11,558 bases of DNA from an uncultured bacterium (GTDB lineage: Bacteria; Pseudomonadota; Gammaproteobacteria; Burkholderiales; Burkholderiaceae_E). The stretch is from assembly GCA_903864485.1 (NCBI GenBank), contig CAIPGD010000346.1, positions 1 through 11,558 of the forward strand, given 5' to 3'. The stretch's first letter is position 1. Every line of letters begins with the position of its first letter. This document shows, piece by piece, positions 1-6,273 of this stretch. The notes under the pieces are model-generated. The model saw only the letters and a program-made list of their open reading frames with translations, had not been told where the DNA came from and did no database searches. Both the position numbers and the translations under genes were made by a program.

Positions 1-853
1 AGGTCGTGCCGTGATTGCCAGGTCCAAATACCGCAGCCGCAGCGCCATGAGCGACGACGGCGCCGATCGGGACCCCCGACCCAAGTCCCTTGGCCAGCGG
101 CATGACGTCGGGCAGAACCCCTCCCCATTGATGTGCAAACCAGCGACCAGTCCGTGCTGTCCCGCACTGGACTTCATCAATCATCAATAACCACCCCTTG
201 GCGTCGCATATGCGGCGCGCGGCGTGCAGGTAGTCGATATTTGCTGGCTTAATTCCCCCCTCGCCCTGAATCGCCTCTAGAAAGATCGCAACCACGTTGG
301 GCCGGGTTTGGGCGATTTCTTCGAGGGCGGCGGTGTCATTCAGGGGGACACGGACGAAGCCAGGCACCAGAGGCGCAAATCCTTTTTGAACCTTTGTATT
401 TCCGGTTGCCGACAAAGTCGCGAGCGAGCGCCCATGAAACGCGTGTTCGTAGACGATGATTTCAGGCGAATCAATTCCTCGATCGTGGCCGTACTTGCGT
501 GCGATCTTGATCGCAGCCTCGTTGGCTTCGAGACCCGAATTGCAAAAGAACACATTGGTCATCCCGGACCGTTTCACCAGTTCGTGCGCCAGAGCCTCTG
601 CCAGCGGATTTTCAAACAGATTGGAATGATGAATTAACCGACCCACCTGATCGCGCAGCGCTTCAACGAGGGCGGGGTGTCCATGGCCCAGCGTGTTGAC
701 GGCAATCCCGGACAGCGCGTCGAGATAACGCTTGCCGGCTGCATCAAATAGCCACACCCCTTCGCCACGCACAAATGCGACCGGCTGCGGCGCGTAGGTG
801 GGCATCAGGCAAGATACTGGGGTTTGTACTATGGGGATTTGGGGTGCGTTCAT
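1..853 (-). CDS. argD: Acetylornithine aminotransferase ArgD (3' part of the gene lies outside the window)
   Basis: This is a PLP-dependent class III aminotransferase that converts N-acetylglutamate semialdehyde to acetylornithine in arginine synthesis; ArgD enzymes often also serve as succinyldiaminopimelate aminotransferase in lysine synthesis. About 284 of the usual ~400 residues are present. Visible landmarks are the N-terminal segment around 'VWLFDAAGKRYLD', 'SGLEANEAAIK' (PLP-phosphate region), the 'FHGRSLATLSATG' block, 'EAIQGEGG', the PLP-ring aspartate in 'MIDEVQCG', and 'MPLAKGLGSGVPIGA', which carries the Schiff-base lysine. The glycine-rich stretch after DEVQ reads GTARTG, where most relatives have G-x-GRTG. 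The ATG at 853-851 is the first good start, but no Shine-Dalgarno is visible. A possible -10 (TACAAT, minus strand, 896-891) lies upstream. The gene is divergent from a DUF3579 gene. The family is clear. A catabolic AstC-type role is less likely but cannot be excluded from a partial gene. Confidence 0.92.
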   Translation of the reverse strand, partial: MNAPQIPIVQTPVSCLMPTYAPQPVAFVRGEGVWLFDAAGKRYLDALSGIAVNTLGHGHPALVEALRDQVGRLIHHSNLFENPLAEALAHELVKRSGMTNVFFCNSGLEANEAAIKIARKYGHDRGIDSPEIIVYEHAFHGRSLATLSATGNTKVQKGFAPLVPGFVRVPLNDTAALEEIAQTRPNVVAIFLEAIQGEGGIKPANIDYLHAARRICDAKGWLLMIDEVQCGTARTGRWFAHQWGGVLPDVMPLAKGLGSGVPIGAVVAHGAAAAVFGPGNHGTT

Positions 854-884
854 GAGGGATCAAAGCCAGGTTTTTGGCAACGAA

Positions 885-905
885 CCGATCATTGTAGGGG
901 ATCGG
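885..905. promoter_or_regulatory. Inverted repeat over a candidate argD -10 box
   Basis: CCGATC (885-890) and GATCGG (900-905) form a perfect 6-bp inverted repeat with a 9-base spacer. The spacer holds ATTGTA, which on the minus strand reads TACAAT, a good -10 for argD about 31 bases before its leader would meet the ATG. No convincing -35 is seen 17 bases upstream. It sits in the 84-base divergent gap between argD and the DUF3579 gene, so a regulator bound here could affect both. This is inference from position only. Confidence 0.3.
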
Positions 906-937
906 ACGATCCTGCGCACCATGCAGGGCCCCCGGCG

Positions 938-1240
938 ATGATCGACCTCAAGCGTCCGGTCAATTTTTTGATCGTCGGAGTGACCCTGGCCGGGCGTACG
1001 TTCCGACCGAGTGACTGGGCCGATCGCCTGGCCGGCATCATGTCTGGGTTTCGCCCCCCGGGGAGTGGGCCCGCTACACATTTGGGGTACTCCCCCTGGG
1101 TTCAACCGGTCCTGATCGATGGCGAGCGAGGGGTCAGTGTTGACGCCGCTTTAGCGGCGCAAGAACCAATGGCGTACGCCTTCCTGGTTAATTTTGCTCG
1201 CGATAACGAATTGCAGGTTCGCGTAGCCGGCAAGCTCTGA
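938..1240 (+). CDS. DUF3579 domain protein (function unknown)
   Basis: This is a 100-residue protein matching the DUF3579 family, small proteins of unknown role found mainly in betaproteobacteria. Typical family blocks are visible: a short N-terminal strand 'NFLIVGVTLAGRTFRPSDWADRLAG' (residues about 10-34), a middle 'GYSPWVQPVLIDGERGVSVDA', and the closing 'EPMAYAFLVNFARDNELQV'. There is no signal peptide or membrane segment. The ATG at 938 is preferred over an in-frame ATG at 824, because the 38 extra residues resemble nothing in the family and would overlap argD on the other strand. It is divergent from argD and convergent with efp. In many betaproteobacteria I recall this family lying next to arginine genes (argF or argD) and rpsT, which fits here, but the link to arginine metabolism is unproven. 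Confidence 0.85.
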   Translation: MIDLKRPVNFLIVGVTLAGRTFRPSDWADRLAGIMSGFRPPGSGPATHLGYSPWVQPVLIDGERGVSVDAALAAQEPMAYAFLVNFARDNELQVRVAGKL

Positions 1241-1245
1241 AGTTC

Positions 1246-1261
1246 GGCCCTAGATTGGGCC
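1246..1261. terminator. Small GC hairpin between convergent genes
   Basis: GGCCC (1246-1250) and GGGCC (1257-1261) form a 5-bp stem with a 6-base loop in the 29-base gap between the stop of the DUF3579 gene and the stop of efp. The position suits a two-way terminator, but there is no T-run on either side, so it is a weak candidate. Confidence 0.3.
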
Positions 1262-1269
1262 CCAGAGAC

Positions 1270-1833
1270 TCAGCCTTTGACGCGGTTCCTGTACTCGGCA
1301 GTTCGGGTATCGATCTCGATCCGATCGCCGATTTCGACGAACGCGGGTACGGGCAATTCAAACCCGGTGGGTTTGATTCGGGCCGGCTTCATCACTTTGC
1401 CCGAGGTGTCACCCTTAACCGCGGGTTCGGTGTATTCGACTTCGCGGACCACACTCGTTGGCATTTCGACCGAAATCGCCCGCCCATCATAAAAAACAAC
1501 GTCACAGGCCATGCCTTCATCGATGTAGTTCAGGGCATCGCCCATCGACTCAGACTCGACTTCGTACTGATTGTAGTCAGCGTCCATGAAGACATAGAGC
1601 GGATCAGCGAAGTACGAATACGTGACTTCTCTTTTGTCGAGTACCAGCACGTCGAACTTGTCGTCGGCGCGGAACACGGTTTCGGTACCTGATCCGTTGA
1701 GCAGGTTTTTCATCTTCATTTTGACAACGGCGGCGTTGCGGCCGGACTTGTTGTACTCGGCCTTAATGACCACCATGGGGTCTTTGCCGACCATCAAAAC
1801 GTTGCCAGTGCGTAGTTCCTGCGCGGTCTTCAT
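1270..1833 (-). CDS. efp: Translation elongation factor P (arginine type)
   Basis: EF-P binds between the P and E sites of the ribosome and helps peptide-bond formation at polyproline stretches. The protein has 187 residues, the normal size, with an N-terminal KOW-like domain (about 1-63) and two OB-type domains. The modification loop reads NKSGRN, with Arg at position 32 instead of the lysine of the E. coli type. This is the residue that EarP rhamnosylates in Pseudomonas and Neisseria, and earP lies directly upstream. The C-terminal end 'GDRIEIDTRTAEYRNRVKG' is typical of the family. The ATG at 1833-1831 overlaps the earP stop in an ATGA arrangement, which suggests translational coupling. 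The open frame continues upstream to 2238, but that part is a shadow of earP. There is no strong Shine-Dalgarno, consistent with coupling. Confidence 0.97.
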   Translation of the reverse strand: MKTAQELRTGNVLMVGKDPMVVIKAEYNKSGRNAAVVKMKMKNLLNGSGTETVFRADDKFDVLVLDKREVTYSYFADPLYVFMDADYNQYEVESESMGDALNYIDEGMACDVVFYDGRAISVEMPTSVVREVEYTEPAVKGDTSGKVMKPARIKPTGFELPVPAFVEIGDRIEIDTRTAEYRNRVKG

Positions 1834-2984
1834 CGAGAGTCCAATCGAGAGTGCCGAAGGCGGTGGAAAAGAGTCGACCGCGATTCTAGCCGATCGCGCA
1901 AAAACGCACTGAGCGATTGGATGAGCGATGGGCCAGCGGCCAGTTGGCGCGACCAGTCGGCGGCCCCCTGTTTCAATTCGGGTAGATGTTTGATCCAGCC
2001 GTGCCAGGCCGCTGCAAGATGCGCGGCTTCGCCAAGGTCCCAGGCGCGGGCCAGCGCGGCCTGCGCGGCCGTCGCGGCTTCCGGCAAGAATGGTCGCCAC
2101 CGCGCCAGCCAGGCTTCGAGCTGCTCCCGGTGCGACTGGTCCGCCTGCCGATAGGGCTGCCAGATGAAGGGAATCGCGGCCCAATGAGCCCGCACCAGGG
2201 AGTCCTCCCCCCGGACAAAGGCGGCCGTGCAGGACCAAAGCAAGCGATCAAAATCCCGCTGGGCAACCCAACCAAAGGCGTGAACTCGAAGGTTCCCCCG
2301 GCGGTTCGTCGGTGCTGGGCCTGACGGTAGCAGCAAGAGCATCGGGGGGCCATTTGCAAGCGTTTCGATCAGCGCATCGACCGGCGCATCAGGGTAGCCA
2401 AACACCAGCACTGCCGGCAGCTTGCGGTCTGCCTCTTGAACTCCGAGTCCAGCCAGAAATGTCTCGCGTTCGAGCGCGTCGGAGCGGAACTGGTCTCGGT
2501 CTTGCAACAGATTGGGTTCGCGCAGCAACCCCCCAGTCGATGAATCGAATCCCGGAAAGAAGAAGATTTCGTCGAGCCCGTTGGTCCGATTGGGGGATGC
2601 GAGCGTATGACATGACTCGGTCCAGGACTGGGGCGTCAAGTGCTCCAAATTGATCCAGACCGGGGGCGGTTGCTGCTTGCCCATCGACTCCAGGACGCGG
2701 TCAGGCAGCCGACAGCCGAAGGTCGAAATCATGACCCCGACCACTGCTGCCGGAAACGTCCAGTCGACGACCCGAACACCGTCAATTGATGGTGGATTAA
2801 GAGACGCTGAAAGCCCTGGAACTAGCTGCCGAAGGACCTCCGGGCGGTCAATCGCAAGCACAACTTCGGCGCTCAGTGAATCGTCTTTGGCAAGCGCAGA
2901 AGCCAGGTTCCGGGCGAGGCGCCAGCAAACGGCTGCATCACCAAAATAATCAACCACCTGACACCAAATGACAACGGTCGTCAC
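1830..2984 (-). CDS. earP: EF-P arginine rhamnosyltransferase EarP
   Basis: EarP transfers rhamnose from dTDP-beta-L-rhamnose to the loop arginine of EF-P (Arg32), which activates it. The 384-residue length fits the family (about 375-400). The N-terminal Rossmann part holds 'DYFGDAAVCWRLARNLA', with Asp12 and Asp16 matching the two conserved aspartates of characterised EarP proteins. The C-terminal part holds 'FVRGEDSLVRAHWAAIPFIW', where Glu260 and Asp261 lie in the nucleotide-sugar site, followed by a conserved 'QPYRQ....H'. The start is a GTG at 2984-2982. No Shine-Dalgarno is clear, and the frame is closed upstream by three in-frame stops. The gene lies 54 bases after the KTSC gene and overlaps efp by 4 bases. 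The donor sugar pathway (rmlABCD) is not in the window. Confidence 0.95.
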   Translation of the reverse strand: MTTVVIWCQVVDYFGDAAVCWRLARNLASALAKDDSLSAEVVLAIDRPEVLRQLVPGLSASLNPPSIDGVRVVDWTFPAAVVGVMISTFGCRLPDRVLESMGKQQPPPVWINLEHLTPQSWTESCHTLASPNRTNGLDEIFFFPGFDSSTGGLLREPNLLQDRDQFRSDALERETFLAGLGVQEADRKLPAVLVFGYPDAPVDALIETLANGPPMLLLLPSGPAPTNRRGNLRVHAFGWVAQRDFDRLLWSCTAAFVRGEDSLVRAHWAAIPFIWQPYRQADQSHREQLEAWLARWRPFLPEAATAAQAALARAWDLGEAAHLAAAWHGWIKHLPELKQGAADWSRQLAAGPSLIQSLSAFLRDRLESRSTLFHRLRHSRLDSR

Positions 2985-2993
2985 GTTAGGGCG

Positions 2994-3043
2994 GGGGCGC
3001 AGTCAGCTGCAGGGGCTTAGTTAGTTGCAGGGGCGCAGTTAGG
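2994..3043. repeat. 18-bp tandem repeat, about 2.8 copies
   Basis: Units at 2994-3011, 3012-3029 and 3030-3043 share the core GGGGCnyAGTyAGyTGCA on the plus strand. The last unit overlaps the stop codon of the KTSC gene. Read on the minus strand in the KTSC frame, each unit supplies a stop at the same place: TAA 3041-3039, TAA 3023-3021 and TGA 3005-3003. It fills most of the 54-base gap before earP. Confidence 0.85.
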
Positions 3044-3302
3044 AAAAAAGATCGTCCAGCTTTTTGCGAGCGTCTTCATTGGCGCCGACCCGGCGACGCT
3101 CGTATGCATACTCTTCGACAATCCGGTCCTCGTAGTAGCTGGCCGGATTGGGCGAGGAAAAAAAACGCCGGGCAACTTCTTCCGGAACGCCTTTGAAGAC
3201 GCGGATTTCGCCGCTTGCAAACGTAATCTCAAGGCGCTCAAAACGGGCTTCGTAATTCGCGTTACGAAGCGTCGCCGTATTGAGTGCGCGCTGAATCGCC
3301 AT
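3039..3302 (-). CDS. KTSC-domain protein (function unknown)
   Basis: This is an 87-residue protein. Residues about 18-65 match the KTSC domain, a small domain also found at the C terminus of some lysyl-tRNA synthetases: a strand 'YEARFERLEITFASGEIRVF', then 'KGVPEEVARRFFSSPNPASYY', then 'DRIVEEYAYERRRVG'. There is no signal peptide or membrane segment, and the C terminus is charged and probably helical. The ATG at 3302-3300 overlaps the adk stop by one base (TGATG) and is preceded by AGGGA, a plausible Shine-Dalgarno inside adk. The frame extends upstream to 3410, but that part overlaps adk and is not family-like. The coding strand has a run of eight T (plus-strand A8, 3158-3165) in the two Phe codons. 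The role is unknown; close coupling to adk and earP is the only hint. Confidence 0.85.
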   Translation of the reverse strand: MAIQRALNTATLRNANYEARFERLEITFASGEIRVFKGVPEEVARRFFSSPNPASYYEDRIVEEYAYERRRVGANEDARKKLDDLFS

Positions 3303-3961
3303 CAGTTCCCTGCGAGGATCTCGGATACGCGCTGGCGGATTTCGTCCACTGAACCCACGCCCGAGATAGTGCGCAATTTGGGTGCGCCGATCTCGCCCCG
3401 ACCACCCCAACTCGCGTAGTAATCCACGAGGGGACGCGTTTGCGAATGATAGACGTGGAGCCGCTTGCGAACGGTTTCTTCCCGGTCGTCTTCGCGCTGG
3501 ATCAGGGGCTCGCCCGTATCGTCGTCATGGTCTGGATATTTGGGCGGATTGAAGACGACGTGATAGGTGCGCCCAGACGCCAGATGCACCCGTCGGCCAC
3601 TCATTCGGGTAATGATTTCGTCGTCATCGACGCTGATTTCGAGTACGAAGTCGAGCGCGACGCCGGCCGTCTTCATGGCCTCGGCTTGTGGGATCGTCCG
3701 CGGAAATCCATCAAACAGATAGCCGCCCCGGCAGTCCGGCTGTTGCAGCCGGTCTCGGACCAGTCCGATGATGATTTCGTCGGAAACCAGTGCGCCTGAA
3801 TCCATGACCTGTTTGGCAGCCAGGCCGAGCGGCGTGCCTGCGCTCACGGCAGCACGCAACATGTCCCCGGTCGAGATCTGTGGGATCTTGAACTTTTCCT
3901 TGATGAACGCCGCCTGCGTCCCTTTACCCGCGCCAGGCGGGCCAAGCAGAATGAGTTTCAT
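3302..3961 (-). CDS. adk: Adenylate kinase (long form)
   Basis: Adk interconverts ATP + AMP and 2 ADP in the cytosol and is essential for nucleotide balance. The protein has 219 residues (E. coli 214). The P-loop GPPGAGKGT spans residues 7-15 with Lys13. 'ISTGDMLRAAV' and 'FDGFPRT' (83-89, Arg88) form the AMP-binding part. The LID insert of the long form runs from about residue 122 to 160, starting 'GRRVHLASGRTYH' and ending 'GEPLIQREDDREETVRKRL'; it has no zinc cysteines, as in most Gram-negative enzymes. The ATG at 3961-3959 has a good Shine-Dalgarno (GAGGAG, five bases upstream). It lies 54 bases downstream of kdsB and overlaps the KTSC gene by one base. Because it has its own strong ribosome site, it may be translated more than its neighbours. 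Confidence 0.98.
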   Translation of the reverse strand: MKLILLGPPGAGKGTQAAFIKEKFKIPQISTGDMLRAAVSAGTPLGLAAKQVMDSGALVSDEIIIGLVRDRLQQPDCRGGYLFDGFPRTIPQAEAMKTAGVALDFVLEISVDDDEIITRMSGRRVHLASGRTYHVVFNPPKYPDHDDDTGEPLIQREDDREETVRKRLHVYHSQTRPLVDYYASWGGRGEIGAPKLRTISGVGSVDEIRQRVSEILAGN

Positions 3962-4015
3962 CGTTTCTCCTCTTCGCCCTTGTAATCTTTAATTTTGGTC
4001 TTTGAACTAGGGAAA

Positions 4016-4846
4016 CTAACCGCTCGGGGCGCGTAGCGTCAAACCGCAGTGCAACGAAGGGTCTTCGAAGCGCGCACGCATCCTCTCGAGATCAGCCGGT
4101 GTATCGACCCCGGGGGCAGGGCTCTCAGTCGTGATCGTTACGGCAATTCGATACCCGTGCCAAAGTGCGCGAAGCTGTTCGAGCGATTCAACGGCTTCGG
4201 TTGGTGCTGGTTTGAGAGTCGGGTAAGTCCGCAGAAAACCCGCCCGGTAGGCATAGATCCCCAGGTGACGCAGCGGGGGGCATCCAGGAAAATCTGGCAA
4301 CTCGGCCGGGGTAATGTTCGGGAACGCACCGAACGCGTCGCGTGGGAACGGGATCGGTGCCCGGCTGAAAGCCAGTGCACGTCCTTGCGCGTCAAGAACA
4401 ACCTTGACCACGCTGGGGGCCAAAAACTCCGCGATGCTCAGGATTGGATGAGCCGCCGTCGACATGGCGCAGTCCGGATGATCGGCCAACAGACGCGCGA
4501 CATCCCGCACCAGGGCCGGTTCCATAGCTGGCTCGTCGCCTTGCAGATTCACGACGATTTGTTCGTCGCCCAAATCCAGGAGCATCGCCGCTTCCGCCAA
4601 TCGGTCTGTGCCGGTCGGGTGGTCCGCCCGTGTCAGGATGGACTCGTGACCATGGGCCTGAACGGCTGCCTGGATCGCTGGGTCATCGGTCGCGATCACG
4701 ATACGGATCGCTCCGCTCGCGACCGCAACTTCGGCAACCCGAACCACCATTGGCTTTCCTCCGAGGTCAGCCAGTGCCTTGTCGGGCAGTCGCGTCGATG
4801 CCCTGCGGGCTGGGATCAGAACAGTGAATTCAGGGTGCGGGATCAT
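4016..4846 (-). CDS. kdsB: 3-deoxy-manno-octulosonate cytidylyltransferase
   Basis: KdsB makes CMP-Kdo from CTP and Kdo, the activated sugar that starts the inner core of lipopolysaccharide. The frame encodes 276 residues, somewhat longer than the ~250 of E. coli. Visible motifs are 'PARRASTRLPDKAL' near residues 13-26 (nucleotide site), 'ILTRADHPTGTDRLAEA', 'VNLQGDEP' (metal and CTP site), 'RHLGIYAYR' and the C-terminal 'GVDTPADLERMRA'. The ATG at 4846-4844 lies inside the ycaR gene (17-base overlap), so translation is probably coupled. It is followed by adk after 54 bases. A plus-strand open frame of similar length lies opposite it but is a coding shadow. Confidence 0.97.
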   Translation of the reverse strand: MIPHPEFTVLIPARRASTRLPDKALADLGGKPMVVRVAEVAVASGAIRIVIATDDPAIQAAVQAHGHESILTRADHPTGTDRLAEAAMLLDLGDEQIVVNLQGDEPAMEPALVRDVARLLADHPDCAMSTAAHPILSIAEFLAPSVVKVVLDAQGRALAFSRAPIPFPRDAFGAFPNITPAELPDFPGCPPLRHLGIYAYRAGFLRTYPTLKPAPTEAVESLEQLRALWHGYRIAVTITTESPAPGVDTPADLERMRARFEDPSLHCGLTLRAPSG

Positions 4847-5015
4847 CAGCGTCGATTAACGGCCGGGCTTCGGACTCCAGCATGACCGGAATCCCATCCC
4901 GAATCGGGAACGCGAGTCGATCCACGCGGCAGCGCAATTCCGCTTTGGGGCGGTCATACTCGAGTGGACCTTTGCAAAGGGGGCAGACAAGAATATCAAG
5001 CAGTCGGGCGTCCAA
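4830..5015 (-). CDS. ycaR: Trm112-like / UPF0434 protein YcaR
   Basis: This is a 61-residue protein of the UPF0434/Trm112 family, which sits beside kdsB in many proteobacteria. Its bacterial role is not settled; eukaryotic Trm112 is an activator of methyltransferases. The line 'LLDILVCPLCKGPL' holds a CPxC pair, a third Cys follows in 'ELRCRVDRLAFPIRDG', and the C-terminal 'IPVMLESEAR' is typical. The fourth zinc cysteine is absent, as in E. coli YcaR. I place the start at the TTG 5015-5013: it is seven bases after GAGGAG (5028-5023), and the product then aligns from residue 1 with E. coli YcaR (MDHRLLEI against (M)DARLLDI). An in-frame TTG at 5030 would put the ribosome site inside the gene. 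It overlaps lpxK by 20 bases and kdsB by 17 bases. Confidence 0.9.
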   Translation of the reverse strand: MDARLLDILVCPLCKGPLEYDRPKAELRCRVDRLAFPIRDGIPVMLESEARPLIDADDPAP

Positions 5016-6168
5016 AGAGGCGCTCCTCAATGAAATCGATCAGGCTGGGCGGGATAACGGCTTCGATTCGCAGCACCCGAATTCTCGGGTCTGCTGATTG
5101 GTCGCATTTTACGGCGTCCTTCTCGGTCATCAGAATACAGTCGGCCGGTAGGTCGCGAAGCCAGACCAGATCGATTGGGGCGTGGTCAGCCAGCCCGATG
5201 GCTTTGAACTGCAGTCCGATCCCCCGCAGGCGGTCAAAAAACCGCTCAGGTCGGGCGATACCGGTGACAGCGACGGTTCGTTGACCCCGAGTCCACTCAA
5301 GTAATTCTGCATCGGACAGGAGTCGGTCGGGCGCGCTGAGTGACCACCATCCCAGAACCCGTGTCGTAATCCCAAAACGAGTCGGATGACCAATCGGATC
5401 CGGCGCGCCATCGCGCAGCAGGACGGCATCCGACTGAAGACCATTTATGGGCGACTCTCGCAACGGACCCGCCGGCAGTAGGTGGCCGTTGCCAAGTCCT
5501 CGTTGATCAAACACGATGAATTCCAGGTCGCGGGGCAGGCCACGGTGTTGTAGACCGTCGTCGGAAATGATGATCTCGGTCGTGGGTGCTGCGACCAGAA
5601 GGGATTGCAGCGCTTGGGCCCGCCGGCGCCCAATCGCAATCGGGCACGCGGCGTGTCGGGCCATCAGGGCGGCTTCATCGCCAGCGATCCTGTAATCGGG
5701 CGGGATGAGAAAGGCCTGCGCGTCATTTGCTGCCAAGGAGGCGCCTGCGCCCCGGGCGATCAGTCCCGTCTGCCAACCCCGTGCCCGCAATTCGCGCGCA
5801 ATTGCGATCACGATTGGGGTCTTCCCGGTACCCCCCGCCACGAGGTTGCCCACGACCACAATCGGCGGTGGGGCCGGGGCAGCGATCAGGGCGCTGTGAT
5901 CGATGCACGCCCTGTTTTCGCGCCGCGCCTTCTTCGCCGTCTGGATCTGATCGAAACGGCGCCCGCTGATCAGTGCGGTCAAAATCGTCCACGGCAACAG
6001 AACCAGAAACAGGAGGCCGGGGAGGCTGAGGAGTCTGAGAAGGCCGCGAGATGGGTTGTTGGCGGCGACGCTCCGCGGAGTCGAGCTCGGTTCAGAGGGG
6101 CGTCCATACCAGAGAGCTTCGATGGTTCCGGACAGCCGGCTACGTGAGCGGTCGACGTGTGGAGTCAT
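4996..6168 (-). CDS. lpxK: Tetraacyldisaccharide 4'-kinase LpxK
   Basis: LpxK phosphorylates the 4' position of the lipid A disaccharide at the inner membrane, using ATP. The frame gives 390 residues against 328 in E. coli. The P-loop 'GNLVAGGTGKTP' is at 107-118. The Walker B / catalytic motif DDGLQH is at 203-208, followed by 'LLPAGPLRE', typical of the family. A hydrophobic helix at about 43-68 is the membrane anchor. Between an N-terminal 'EALWYGRP', which normally runs straight into the hydrophobic helix, and that helix there are about 20-25 extra Ser/Pro/Asn-rich residues. The ATG at 6168 has AGGA seven bases upstream. It heads the series lpxK-ycaR-kdsB-adk, so a promoter should lie in 6169-6487. 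Confidence 0.96.
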   Translation of the reverse strand: MTPHVDRSRSRLSGTIEALWYGRPSEPSSTPRSVAANNPSRGLLRLLSLPGLLFLVLLPWTILTALISGRRFDQIQTAKKARRENRACIDHSALIAAPAPPPIVVVGNLVAGGTGKTPIVIAIARELRARGWQTGLIARGAGASLAANDAQAFLIPPDYRIAGDEAALMARHAACPIAIGRRRAQALQSLLVAAPTTEIIISDDGLQHRGLPRDLEFIVFDQRGLGNGHLLPAGPLRESPINGLQSDAVLLRDGAPDPIGHPTRFGITTRVLGWWSLSAPDRLLSDAELLEWTRGQRTVAVTGIARPERFFDRLRGIGLQFKAIGLADHAPIDLVWLRDLPADCILMTEKDAVKCDQSADPRIRVLRIEAVIPPSLIDFIEERLFGRPTA

Positions 6169-6178
6169 TCACAAATCC

Positions 6179-6187
6179 TGTGGATAA
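6179..6187 (-). promoter_or_regulatory. Consensus DnaA box
   Basis: The minus strand reads TTATCCACA, a perfect match to the 9-base DnaA box. It lies 11 bases before the lpxK ATG, overlapping or next to its ribosome site. It is flanked by TTCACA (6168-6173) and TGTGAA (6191-6196), an inverted repeat with 17 bases between the arms. A single box of this kind can occur by chance or act as a DnaA-controlled site. Confidence 0.4.
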
Positions 6188-6273
6188 CTCTGTGAAGAGT
6201 GGGCTGTCATCGGATTGAAACCACGGTTCGATTGGGCTGCCATCAAACTGATTAAATTTTAGTCAAATCAAAT

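Noticed and set aside
308..637. 109-residue plus-strand open frame at the left end
   Set aside because: It lies within argD, which reads cleanly on the minus strand.
824..937. Longer start for the DUF3579 protein at 824
   Set aside because: The added residues are unlike the family and overlap argD; the 938 ATG gives the normal length.
1834..2238. N-terminal extension of efp to 322 residues
   Set aside because: The extra part overlaps earP in another frame, and EF-P begins normally at 'MKTAQELRTGNVL'.
3158..3165. Run of eight A inside the KTSC gene as a phase-variation switch
   Set aside because: The frame is intact, and a single 8-base run is common; there is no evidence of variation.
4049..4885. 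278-residue open frame on the plus strand opposite kdsB
   Set aside because: KdsB motifs on the minus strand are unambiguous. The opposite frame shows no recognisable domain and reflects codon bias in GC-rich DNA.
5605..6147. 180-residue plus-strand open frame opposite lpxK
   Set aside because: It lies fully inside lpxK with its P-loop and DDGLQH motif. The composition is Arg/Pro/Gly-rich, as usual for a shadow frame.
6201..6253. Imperfect direct repeat starting GGGCTGyCATC upstream of lpxK
   Set aside because: Only two degenerate copies with no clear link to promoter parts; could be chance.
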